This document shows, one piece after another, positions 34,605-42,109 of a stretch of DNA of 64,000 nt (within the stretch, counting starts at the first letter, position 1; each line of letters begins with the position of its first letter). Location: NCBI RefSeq assembly GCF_003217775.1, contig NZ_QJVJ01000009.1:124001-188000 (forward strand), read 5' to 3'. The notes under the pieces are model-generated. The model saw only the letters and a list, made by a program, of their open reading frames with translations. It was not told the origin of the DNA and ran no database searches. The translations under genes were made by a program, and so were the position numbers. This DNA comes from Paenibacillus flagellatus. Its GTDB lineage: Bacteria; Bacillota; Bacilli; Paenibacillales; NBRC-103111.

Positions 34605-34678
34605 CCCGTTCCACCGCCGTCGGTTAATGGGTTCGTAAAGCATCGGTCGTATAGGGCGAATTATACCATAAGAGCGGA

Positions 34679-35104
34679 TCAGGCGCTTCGCGAACGGGAT
34701 CGAGCGCGCGAGCCGATCCAACCGACGACGATCGCGAGCGCCGCCAGCAGCGGAAGGCAGACGAGGGCGGTCTTGTCGTTGAGCGAGTCGGTGCGGACGC
34801 TGTACACGAGCAGCCCGGGCGTATCGCCTTCGCCCATCAGCTTGCTGTAAAAGTCCCACGCAAAGTGAAAGCCGATCGACAGATAAAGCGACTTCGTCGC
34901 TTGATACATCAAGCCCATGACGAGGACGTTCGTCGTGGCGAGCCCTTCCTCGACGAGCTTTTTCAGGTTCGGGTAAATTTGACCGTAGCTTTCGCTCCAG
35001 AAGTGGCTCAGCTGCTGCTCGATCCGGCGCTTGACGTCGTAGCCGGAGTGAGGGCCGAACGCGAGAAGGCCGAGCAGGGCGTAATAGCTTTTGTTCGTTC
35101 GCAT
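34679..35104 (-). pseudogene. Chimeric gene: PadR N-terminus fused to CPBP-protease C-terminus
   Basis: A 141-residue open frame. Residues 1-56 are the start of a PadR winged helix (YYALLGLLAFGPHSGYDVKR, ending LKKLVEEGLAT). Without a linker it turns at about residue 58 into a membrane segment typical of the C-terminus of CPBP intramembrane proteases (QATKSLYLSIGFHFAWDFY) plus a last hydrophobic helix. Neither half is complete: the PadR wing and dimer helix and the CPBP glutamate motif are missing. It most likely arose by an in-frame deletion joining two genes. No clear ribosome site precedes the ATG. Confidence 0.65.
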
Positions 35105-35132
35105 GCGATAACGTCAGCGTCGGCTTGTCGAC

Positions 35133-36953
35133 TTACCCGGCCGGGCTATCCCCGGCCTCCTCCTGCGGAAACTGCAGGTCGTGCAGCTTCTTGTACTTGC
35201 CGTTGCGCGCCAGCAGCTCCTCGTGCGTGCCGGCTTCGGCGATCGAACCACCGTCCATGACGACGATCCGGTCCGCCGACCGAATCGTGGAGAGCCGGTG
35301 GGCGATGACGAGGCATGTGCGTCCGGCGAGCAGACGGGACAGCGCCTCTTGGATCAGGTGCTCCGACTCCGTGTCGAGAGAAGCGGTCGCTTCGTCGAGC
35401 ACGATGAGGCGGGGGTTTTTCAAAATCGCGCGGGCGATCGAGATGCGCTGCTTTTGCCCGCCGGACAGCTTCACCCCGCGCTCTCCGATCTCGGAGTCGT
35501 ACCCGTTCGGGAACGACGCGATGAACTCGTGCGCATTCGCGGCCCGGGCCGCGGCGGCGATCTCGTCGTCGGTCGCCTCCGGCTTGCCGTAGCGGATATT
35601 GTCCCGCACCGTGCCGTTGAACAGGACGATGTCCTGGGAGACGACGCCCATCTGCTCCCGCAGCGATTTCAGCGCGACGTCCTTCAGGTCCAGCCCGTCG
35701 ATGACGATCGAGCCGGCTTGCGGATCGTAAAACCGGGCGATCAGATGGGCGACCGTCGATTTGCCCGCTCCCGACGGACCGACCAGCGCCGTCACCTTGC
35801 CGGGCTCGATCGTCAGGTCGAAGTCGCGCAGCACCGGCACGTCGGGGCGATAGGCGAAGGAGACGCCGCGGAATACGATATGCCCGTTGACGGGCGGAAG
35901 CGGCACCGCATCGGCTTTCTCGACGACTTCGGGCTTCGTCTCCAGCACCTCGACGATTCGCTCGTAGGCGGCGGCGGATTGCTGGATCGTGTTGAGGATG
36001 CGGCTGAAGTGGCGGATCGGATTTTGCAGCAGACGAAGGTAAGCGAGGAAGGCGACGATCGCCCCGACCGTCAAATCGCCCCGGATCGTCTGCCAGGCGC
36101 CGAAGATCAGGACGGCGACCATGCCGACGTAATTAAGCAGGTCGATGACGGGCTCGTAGATCGCCCGCAGGCGAACGGTGCGCAAGTTCGCCTTCATATT
36201 CGTCTCGCTCCGCTCGGCGAACCGCTCCAATTCGTAATCCTCGCTCGCGAACGACTTGATGAGGCGGATGCCGGACAATGTGTCCTGCAAATGGTTGCTC
36301 ACTTCGGCGACCGATTGCTGAACCGTCTTGAACGAAGCCCGGATCCGCTTGCTGAATTTCCGCGTCGTATAGAGCATGAGCGGGAACGTAGCGAGCATGA
36401 GCAGCGTCAGCTGCCAGTCGACGTACAGCATATACAAGGCGATGGCGAAGAAGGTGAAAGCGTCGGTCAATATTTGCATCATGCCCGAGGAGACGAGCTG
36501 CTGGAGCATATTGACGTCGCTCGTCACCCGCGACATCAGATCGCCGGTGCGGTTGCGGTCGAAGAACGCCATGTCGAGACTCTGCATATGGCGGTACAGC
36601 TCGTTGCGCAAATCGTACACCGCGCGCTGGCCGACGGTGGCCATCGTGACGCTGCTTAAATAGCCGAACAAGCCGAGCAGCAAAGCCGTGCCGAGTATCG
36701 CCGCCCCGATCCAGGCGAGAGCGCCGGTATCGCCGTCCGGAATGACGCGGTCGATCGTATGCCGGGTCAGCTGGGGGATGACGAATTCGAGCAGCGAGTT
36801 CGCGACGAGGCAGACGAGCGCCAGCAGCATAAGCGCCCAATGCCCTTTGACGTGAAAAAACATCCGCTTGTACATATGGCGAACGGTACGGTCGCGGCTT
36901 CTCGGGCCCGGTCGGGCTTCGGCCGCTTCGACGGTCCGTCGTCGGGATTCCAT
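35133..36953 (-). CDS. ABC transporter, ATP-binding/permease half-transporter (MsbA/LmrA type)
   Basis: 606 residues from ATG 36953, after GAGAGGAG. Six membrane helices (about 35-310) are followed by a nucleotide-binding domain with Walker A GPSGAGKST, signature LSGGQKQR, Walker B LIVLDEATASLD with the catalytic glutamate, and H-loop IAHRLSTI. A canonical site in a single gene suggests a homodimeric exporter. The PadR regulator gene lies 16 bases upstream in the same operon; PadR-ABC pairs usually give drug- or peptide-inducible efflux. Confidence 0.88.
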   Translation of the reverse strand: MESRRRTVEAAEARPGPRSRDRTVRHMYKRMFFHVKGHWALMLLALVCLVANSLLEFVIPQLTRHTIDRVIPDGDTGALAWIGAAILGTALLLGLFGYLSSVTMATVGQRAVYDLRNELYRHMQSLDMAFFDRNRTGDLMSRVTSDVNMLQQLVSSGMMQILTDAFTFFAIALYMLYVDWQLTLLMLATFPLMLYTTRKFSKRIRASFKTVQQSVAEVSNHLQDTLSGIRLIKSFASEDYELERFAERSETNMKANLRTVRLRAIYEPVIDLLNYVGMVAVLIFGAWQTIRGDLTVGAIVAFLAYLRLLQNPIRHFSRILNTIQQSAAAYERIVEVLETKPEVVEKADAVPLPPVNGHIVFRGVSFAYRPDVPVLRDFDLTIEPGKVTALVGPSGAGKSTVAHLIARFYDPQAGSIVIDGLDLKDVALKSLREQMGVVSQDIVLFNGTVRDNIRYGKPEATDDEIAAAARAANAHEFIASFPNGYDSEIGERGVKLSGGQKQRISIARAILKNPRLIVLDEATASLDTESEHLIQEALSRLLAGRTCLVIAHRLSTIRSADRIVVMDGGSIAEAGTHEELLARNGKYKKLHDLQFPQEEAGDSPAG

Positions 36954-36969
36954 GGCCGTCACGCTCCTC

Positions 36970-37560
36970 TCATAAGACGGGGCCGCTTCGGGCGTCCCGG
37001 CCGCCGTCTTCGGCGTCCCGCCGTCCCTCCGCACGGGCCTCCGCCAGCATCGCCCGCAGCTCCCGGATCGCCCCGTCCAAAAAGCGCTGATACCGGGCCG
37101 CGCTATCCGGGTGAACCGCCGCCCGCTTCTCCGCCTTCGTCATGAGCCGGATGAGCTCGAAGCCGTCGGCGAGCCGCCGTTCGCGCGGAGGCGCCGAATC
37201 CGCGTCTTCCCGCGGGCGATCGTCCCGCTGCCGCCAGTCGTGCAGAGCGGCTTCGCCTTCCGCGGTCGGGCGGTAAATCTTCTTGCCGTCCGCCTCCTCC
37301 GATACGATCCAGCCGCGGTCTTCCAGCATCGCGAGCGTCGGGTAGATCGAGCCGGCGCTGGGCGTATAGTGTCCGTCGGAACGCTCCTCGAGCGCCTTCA
37401 TCATCTGGTACCCGTGCATCGGCCCGCCGGACAGCAGCTCGAGCAGGGCGAATTTCACGCTGCCGCGGCCGAAATACCGTCTGCCGGGGCCCCCTCGGCC
37501 TCCCGAGCGGAAAGCGCCGCCGCCGGATGCGCACGGTTTGCCGGAATCGGAATCATGCAT
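36970..37560 (-). CDS. PadR family transcriptional regulator
   Basis: 196 residues. A glycine/arginine-rich N-terminal tail of about 32 residues precedes the winged helix (LLELLSGGPMHGYQMMKALE, ...YPTLAMLEDRGWI). The C-terminal part (110-190) is charged and helical for dimerisation. GGAGG lies 9 bases before the ATG. It heads an operon with the ABC exporter and probably represses it through the inverted repeat at 37603-37628. Confidence 0.88.
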   Translation of the reverse strand: MHDSDSGKPCASGGGAFRSGGRGGPGRRYFGRGSVKFALLELLSGGPMHGYQMMKALEERSDGHYTPSAGSIYPTLAMLEDRGWIVSEEADGKKIYRPTAEGEAALHDWRQRDDRPREDADSAPPRERRLADGFELIRLMTKAEKRAAVHPDSAARYQRFLDGAIRELRAMLAEARAEGRRDAEDGGRDARSGPVL

Positions 37561-37602
37561 ATCGTCTTACCTCCATGTTAGATTACGATACTCGAATACG
37601 AT

Positions 37603-37642
37603 ATATATCGTTAAAATAAACGATATATCGATAAAGTGTCAA
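37603..37642 (-). promoter_or_regulatory. Promoter and palindromic operator of the padR-ABC operon
   Basis: ATATATCGTT (37603-37612) and AACGATATAT (37619-37628) form a perfect 10-bp inverted repeat with a 6-bp spacer. On the minus strand TTGACA lies at 37642-37637 and a TATTTT -10 candidate 18 bp on, so the operator covers the core promoter. Confidence 0.72.
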
Positions 37643-38006
37643 TCGTAAAAAGGAAAGCGAATTCGCAGCAGCGGCGAATGAGGGGCGGCGGATCTGGAAA
37701 CGTTACCTATAAGCGAGGCGGAAGCAGGCGCCGCGAGCGGGGACGAACGGACAACGCCCGTCTGGCGGCTCTTGTCATCTTTGACCCGCACGCCCAATAC
37801 AATACAAGTAGGAAACGGTTTCACGACAGGGCGGTATTCATACGCGAGGGGGTGGCGAATGATGCCGAAACGATCCGACTTTATTCCCATAAAATAGAAA
37901 TGCAAGAGAGAAAGAAAAAAACGATTGACAATATTGTGAACCCGGGAGTATTGTTATGTACATAATTCCTATCCGTTAGGTCGGGTTAAAAAGGAGATGC
38001 ATCAGC
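37643..38006. other. Intergenic region before the TcyP-like gene
   Basis: No gene is supported here. It contains a cre-like sequence AGGAAACGGTTTCA (37810-37823; 12 of 14 to consensus) and then AT-rich sequence with the symporter promoter. An open frame starting at 37636 has no usable ribosome site and unlikely composition. Confidence 0.5.
37925..37965 (+). promoter_or_regulatory. Promoter of the TcyP-like gene with palindromes
   Basis: TTGACA (37925-37930), 18-bp spacer, TATTGT (37949-37954). ACAATATTGT (37928-37937) overlaps the -35 and TTATGTACATAA (37954-37965) covers the start region; both are perfect palindromes and may be operators. Confidence 0.62.
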
Positions 38007-39362
38007 TTGAAGAACAACTTGTGGACGGCCTTGGAAACGAACTGGGTCAGCCTGCTAGTCTCCATCGTCATTATCGGCGTCTTGTACTTCATGGCGAAAA
38101 AGCGGATCGGCTTCGGCTATCGGGTGCTGATCGCGCTTGGCCTCGGCTTGATCGCCGGTATCGTATTCAACAGCTACAAGCTCGATTACAAGAGTGTGAG
38201 CACGATCGGAACGATTTACGTCAACCTGATCAAAATGCTCGTCATGCCGCTCGTCTTCGTGCTCGTCATCAACAGTATCGCCCAGCTGTCCAGCATCGGC
38301 CAGCTGCGCAAAATCGGCGTGAAGACGATCACGTGGTTTCTCGTCACGACGGGGATCGCCGCCATTATCGGCTTGATCATCGCTCTGATCGTCGATCCGG
38401 GATCCGGTATCGAAGCGGCGGTACCGAAGGATTACAAGCCTCGCGACATTCCGACGTTCTCGCAGGTCATTCTCGACCTCGTGCCGTCCAACCCGGTCAG
38501 CGACGCCGCCGGCGGCAAAGTGGTGCCGGTGCTTATCTTCGCCGTCTTCGTGGCGATCGCGATCATTCACGTCGGCTCGAAGAAGCCGGACGTCGTCGCA
38601 CCCGCTAAAGCGCTTATCCAATCGCTTGCGCAAATTATGCACCAAGTCGTCAAATACGTCATCCGCCTGACGCCGTACGGCGTATACGCGCTTGTCGGCG
38701 CGATGGCCGCCCGCTACGGGCTGGAGACGCTGGCGCCGCTCGTCAAAATTATCGTGGCGTCGTACATCGCGCTGATTCTGCACTTCGTCTTCGTGTTCGG
38801 CGGACTCGTGTCGCTCGTGGCGAAGGTGAATCCGATCAAGTTTTTCAAGAAGGCGTACCCGACGGTCGCCGTCGCGTTTACGACGAGGAGCAGCTACGCG
38901 ACGCTGCCGGTCAACCTCGAAGTCATCACGAAGCGGCTGCGCGTATCGCCGCGCATCGCGAGCTTCGTCGCTCCGCTCGGCGCGACGATGAACTTCAACG
39001 GCTGCGGCGGCATTTGGCCGGCGATCGTGGCGGTGTTCGTCGCGAAGGTGTATAACGTGCAGCTCGGGCTGTCGGACTATATCGTGCTCGTCCTGGTGGC
39101 GGTCATCTCCTCCATCGGCGTAGCCGGCGTACCGGGGCCTGCGACGATCTCGACGACCGTCGTGCTGACGGCGCTCGGCCTCCCGCTCGAAGGGATGGGG
39201 CTCGTCATCGCCGTCGAATCGGTCATCGACATGGGCCGTACGGCCGTCAATGCGACGGGTACGACCGTCACGTCGCTGCTGGTCGCGAATGCGGAAGGCG
39301 AATTCGACCGCGCCTCCTTCGACCGCGACGAGGAAGATCCGCTCGAGACGAGCGTCGCTTAA
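38007..39362 (+). CDS. Dicarboxylate/amino acid:cation symporter, TcyP (L-cystine)-like
   Basis: 451 residues of the DAACS family. TTG start with AAAGGAG 10 bases upstream. Typical segments: LVMPLVFVLVINSIAQL, the serine-rich re-entrant loop AFTTRSSYATLPVNLEV, GATMNFNGCGGI and the C-terminal loop GVAGVPGPATISTTVV with DMGRTAVNATG. The FTTRSSYATLPV and NFNGCGG variants resemble B. subtilis TcyP more than glutamate carriers, so cystine uptake is plausible; substrate is inferred. Strong terminator after it. Confidence 0.82.
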   Translation: MKNNLWTALETNWVSLLVSIVIIGVLYFMAKKRIGFGYRVLIALGLGLIAGIVFNSYKLDYKSVSTIGTIYVNLIKMLVMPLVFVLVINSIAQLSSIGQLRKIGVKTITWFLVTTGIAAIIGLIIALIVDPGSGIEAAVPKDYKPRDIPTFSQVILDLVPSNPVSDAAGGKVVPVLIFAVFVAIAIIHVGSKKPDVVAPAKALIQSLAQIMHQVVKYVIRLTPYGVYALVGAMAARYGLETLAPLVKIIVASYIALILHFVFVFGGLVSLVAKVNPIKFFKKAYPTVAVAFTTRSSYATLPVNLEVITKRLRVSPRIASFVAPLGATMNFNGCGGIWPAIVAVFVAKVYNVQLGLSDYIVLVLVAVISSIGVAGVPGPATISTTVVLTALGLPLEGMGLVIAVESVIDMGRTAVNATGTTVTSLLVANAEGEFDRASFDRDEEDPLETSVA

Positions 39363-39371
39363 CGATCCAAG

Positions 39372-39404
39372 AACCGTCCGGAGGCTTCCCCGGACGGTTT
39401 TTTT
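39372..39404 (+). terminator. Intrinsic terminator after the symporter gene
   Basis: AACCGTCCGG (39372-39381), loop, CCGGACGGTT (39390-39399), then a T-run. Confidence 0.9.
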
Positions 39405-39552
39405 AAGCCTCCGTCAAGAAGAGGGTGCCGTGGGGTGCCGCGGGGCGCAACCCGACCTGCGGACGGGGCCGAACGCGACCGAGGGCGGATTTGCTTTTGC
39501 TCGTTCCCGGATAGTATAGTGGTAGTATCTATACAGGGGTGGAACGAATCGG

Positions 39553-40143
39553 ATGATCGGAAGCGTGGATTTGTCGGCGATGACATGGGAAGACGTGGAG
39601 CAGCTGCTCAACCACTTCGAGTCGCTCGGGCCGCTGCCCGGCTTTTTCGCGGCTTGGCTGGAGTCGCTGCTGCCGTTTTTGCCGTTGGTTGCGATCTTGA
39701 TCGCCAATGTGAATATATACGGACTCGGGGAAGGGTTTCTTATCTCTTGGCTCGGCGTCTTTTGCGGCGCGCTGACCGTCTTTTGGCTCGTACGCCGGTT
39801 CGGGGGCAGGCTGCGCCATTTCGTGGAGCGGAAGAGTCCGCGTTCGACGAGGCTGATCCACTGGCTGGAGCGGCACGGCTTCATGCCGATTTTCCTGCTG
39901 TCTTGTTTCCCGTTTACGCCGTCGTTTCTGGTCAATATCGTATCCGGCATCTCGAAGGTGCCGTTCCATACGTTCGTGACGGCGACCGTGCTCGGCAAGG
40001 GCGTGATGATCCTGATGGTGTCGTTCGTCGGCTACGATCTGGTCGATCTGTTCAAGCAGCCGTGGAAGCTCGTGCTCGTCATCGGCGTGTTCGGCTTGAT
40101 GGCCGTAACCGGGCGCAAAATCGAGTCGAAATATTTCAAATAA
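39553..40143 (+). CDS. TVP38/TMEM64 (DedA-like) membrane protein, second copy
   Basis: 196 residues, five to six predicted membrane segments, co-linear with the protein at 20965-21615: both start with a ...W.E/...LL..FESLGPLPG or FRSFGPLPG segment, then FLPLVAILIANVNIYGLGEG and later FLLSCFPFTPSFLVNIVSG and GKGVMILMVSFVGYDL. This shows ancient duplication. Probable lipid-handling membrane protein; no direct evidence. A terminator follows. Confidence 0.82.
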   Translation: MIGSVDLSAMTWEDVEQLLNHFESLGPLPGFFAAWLESLLPFLPLVAILIANVNIYGLGEGFLISWLGVFCGALTVFWLVRRFGGRLRHFVERKSPRSTRLIHWLERHGFMPIFLLSCFPFTPSFLVNIVSGISKVPFHTFVTATVLGKGVMILMVSFVGYDLVDLFKQPWKLVLVIGVFGLMAVTGRKIESKYFK

Positions 40144-40157
40144 GAAGCGGAAAAGAG

Positions 40158-40183
40158 GGCCCTCCATGCGGAGAGGCCTTTTT
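40158..40183 (+). terminator. Intrinsic terminator after the second TVP38 gene
   Basis: GGCCCTCC (40158-40165), ATGC, GGAGAGGCC (40170-40178), then five Ts. Confidence 0.75.
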
Positions 40184-40268
40184 CGCATACGCCGGCGCCA
40201 TAAGCCGGATTCTCTCGCCTGCAGGCATCTCGGGACGTCACGGGATGAGATGATAATTCGGCCAACGG

Positions 40269-40298
40269 TTGTCGCAATTTCAGGCGATTTGGTACAAT
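40269..40298 (+). promoter_or_regulatory. Promoter of the Rrf2-response regulator operon
   Basis: TTGTCG (40269-40274), 18-bp spacer, TACAAT (40293-40298), 42 bp before the Rrf2 start codon. Confidence 0.6.
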
Positions 40299-40339
40299 GA
40301 AACTATTCGGATGAAAGAAAGAAGGGACGGCTCGGGGCC

Positions 40340-40858
40340 ATGAACAACTCGCTCAGCATCGAGTACGCGCTGCACAGCGTCGTCAATTTGGCGGCCATAC
40401 CGCCGGAAGTGACGGTTACGATCAAACAGCTGGCTCACCTGATGGGCATCGCGCACGCCTACCTGGCGAAGGTGTTCACGCAGCTCGCCAAGGCGGGCAT
40501 CGTCCGCTCGACGGTCGGCAGCAAGGGCGGCATCAGCTTGGCCCGGCCGGCGGACGACATTACGTTTTACGACGTGTTCGTGGCCGTGAACGGCCGGGGA
40601 CAATTGTACCAATGCGCCAACATTCGGGCGTTCTCGCTCGGATACGTCCCGATGCCCGGCATGTGCGAAATTCATCAAACGATGCGGGAGGCGGAGGAGC
40701 GCATGTTCGACCATTTGCGTAAAGTCAAAATATCGACGATGGCCGACCTGCTGTTGGCCAAGCTGCCGCAAGGCAGCGCGGAGGAACGGGTGGAGCTGAT
40801 CCGCGGCATGCTTGGCGGCGCTCCCGGACGGCGGGTCGAGCCGCCGAAGCCGCAATGA
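40340..40858 (+). CDS. Rrf2 family transcriptional regulator
   Basis: 172 residues. The N-terminal winged helix (LSIEYALHSVVNLAA, IKQLAHLMGIAHAYLAKVF, GSKGGISLARP) is typical of Rrf2. Two cysteines, C92 and C109, occupy the cluster-binding region where IscR-like members have three, so Fe-S or redox sensing is possible but not certain. Its stop codon overlaps the start of a response-regulator gene (ATGA), an unusual translationally coupled pair. Confidence 0.87.
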   Translation: MNNSLSIEYALHSVVNLAAIPPEVTVTIKQLAHLMGIAHAYLAKVFTQLAKAGIVRSTVGSKGGISLARPADDITFYDVFVAVNGRGQLYQCANIRAFSLGYVPMPGMCEIHQTMREAEERMFDHLRKVKISTMADLLLAKLPQGSAEERVELIRGMLGGAPGRRVEPPKPQ

Positions 40859-42072
40859 GGGCGATCGTAGTCGACGACGAGCCGTTCGCGCTGCAAAGCA
40901 TGGAGCGAATGCTGCAGCGCGCCGGGGTGGAAGTGGCGGCGACGTTTCCCGACGCGCGCAAGCTGCTCGAGCAAGCGGACCGCCTGCGGCCGGACGCGGC
41001 GTTTCTCGATATCGAGATGCCGGGGTTGAACGGGCTCGAGGCGGCGGTCCGGCTGCAAGAGCTGTGCCCCGACATCGAGATCGTGTTCGTGACCGCTTAT
41101 GATCATTACGCCGTCGCGGCGTTCGAGCTTGAAGCGATCGATTACTTGCTGAAGCCGGTGCAGCCGAGCCGGCTCGACAAGACGCTGGCGCGGCTGCGCC
41201 GGCAAGCGGAGGAACGGGCGGACGCGCGTTCGGGACCGCGGCCGATAGCGGGGCCGGTGTCCGCGCCGGTATCCGACGCAGAAGCCGGGCACGGCGACGA
41301 AGCGCCGGCCACCGCTGCGCCGGCACCGACCTTGCTGTGCTGCTTCCACCATCTTGGCGTCATCGGTGCGGACGGCGTGCCGGTCGATGTGCCTTGGCGA
41401 ACGATGAAGGCGAAGGAGCTGTACGCCTATTTGGCCCATAGGCGGGGGGCAGCCGTATCGAAGGAAGCGATTTTGGATTTGCTGTGGCCCGACGCGGGCG
41501 ACGAGAAGGGCCTCGCCAACCTGCACACCGCCGTGTACCAGCTGCGCAAAACGCTCAAGGCCGCCGGCATCGCGTCGCCGATCGATTACGTCGAAGGCCG
41601 GTACCGGCTCGAGCATGCGGCGATCGAGCTGGAGGCGGACCGATGGGAGGCCGGATTGGAGAGGGCGAGCCGGTCGGCGGACGGCGATGCCGACCGCGAG
41701 CTGCTTCGGCTGCTGCTGGACGTATACCGGGGCGACTATTTCGAGCAGGAAGGCTATTTATGGGCGGAGAACGAGCGGGAGCGTCTGCGCATCAAATGGC
41801 TTGAGCACGCGCTCGCGGCGGCGGGCCGGTTCGAGCGCGGCGGACGGATGAGCGAGGCGATTCGGCTGTACCAACGCGTACAGGAACGATTTCCGCTGCT
41901 GGAGGAGTCTTATATGAGCCTGATGCGCCTCTACGACCGTCTCGGTCGGCCGGCGGAAGTGAAGGGCCAGTACGACAAGCTGCGGCGGAAGCTGCAGGAC
42001 GAGCTCGGCACCGAACCGGCCGAGCCGATCGCCGCCTGGTACGCCGGCTGGTCGTCCCGCCGCAAGGAATAG
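40855..42072 (+). CDS. Response regulator with winged-helix and bacterial transcriptional activator (BTAD) domain
   Basis: 405 residues in three parts: receiver domain (1-120; D7/D8, phospho-acceptor D52, K100), an alanine/proline linker (125-160), an OmpR-like winged helix (165-255; VPWRTMKAKELYAYLAH) and a tetratricopeptide-like BTAD domain (265-400; LLLDVYRGDYF, EESYMSLMRLYDRLG). The last two parts match SARP-type activators. The protein is translationally coupled to the Rrf2 gene. A partner kinase could be the convergent sensor kinase at 42110-43783, but this is only proximity. Confidence 0.85.
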   Translation: MRAIVVDDEPFALQSMERMLQRAGVEVAATFPDARKLLEQADRLRPDAAFLDIEMPGLNGLEAAVRLQELCPDIEIVFVTAYDHYAVAAFELEAIDYLLKPVQPSRLDKTLARLRRQAEERADARSGPRPIAGPVSAPVSDAEAGHGDEAPATAAPAPTLLCCFHHLGVIGADGVPVDVPWRTMKAKELYAYLAHRRGAAVSKEAILDLLWPDAGDEKGLANLHTAVYQLRKTLKAAGIASPIDYVEGRYRLEHAAIELEADRWEAGLERASRSADGDADRELLRLLLDVYRGDYFEQEGYLWAENERERLRIKWLEHALAAAGRFERGGRMSEAIRLYQRVQERFPLLEESYMSLMRLYDRLGRPAEVKGQYDKLRRKLQDELGTEPAEPIAAWYAGWSSRRKE

Positions 42073-42109
42073 ACGGAAGCGTGGCGGATCGGGACGCCGC
42101 CATAGGGTC

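Noticed and set aside
37636-37965. A 109-codon + strand open frame before the symporter gene
   Set aside because: There is no ribosome site, the composition is unlike a protein, and it overlaps the promoter region.
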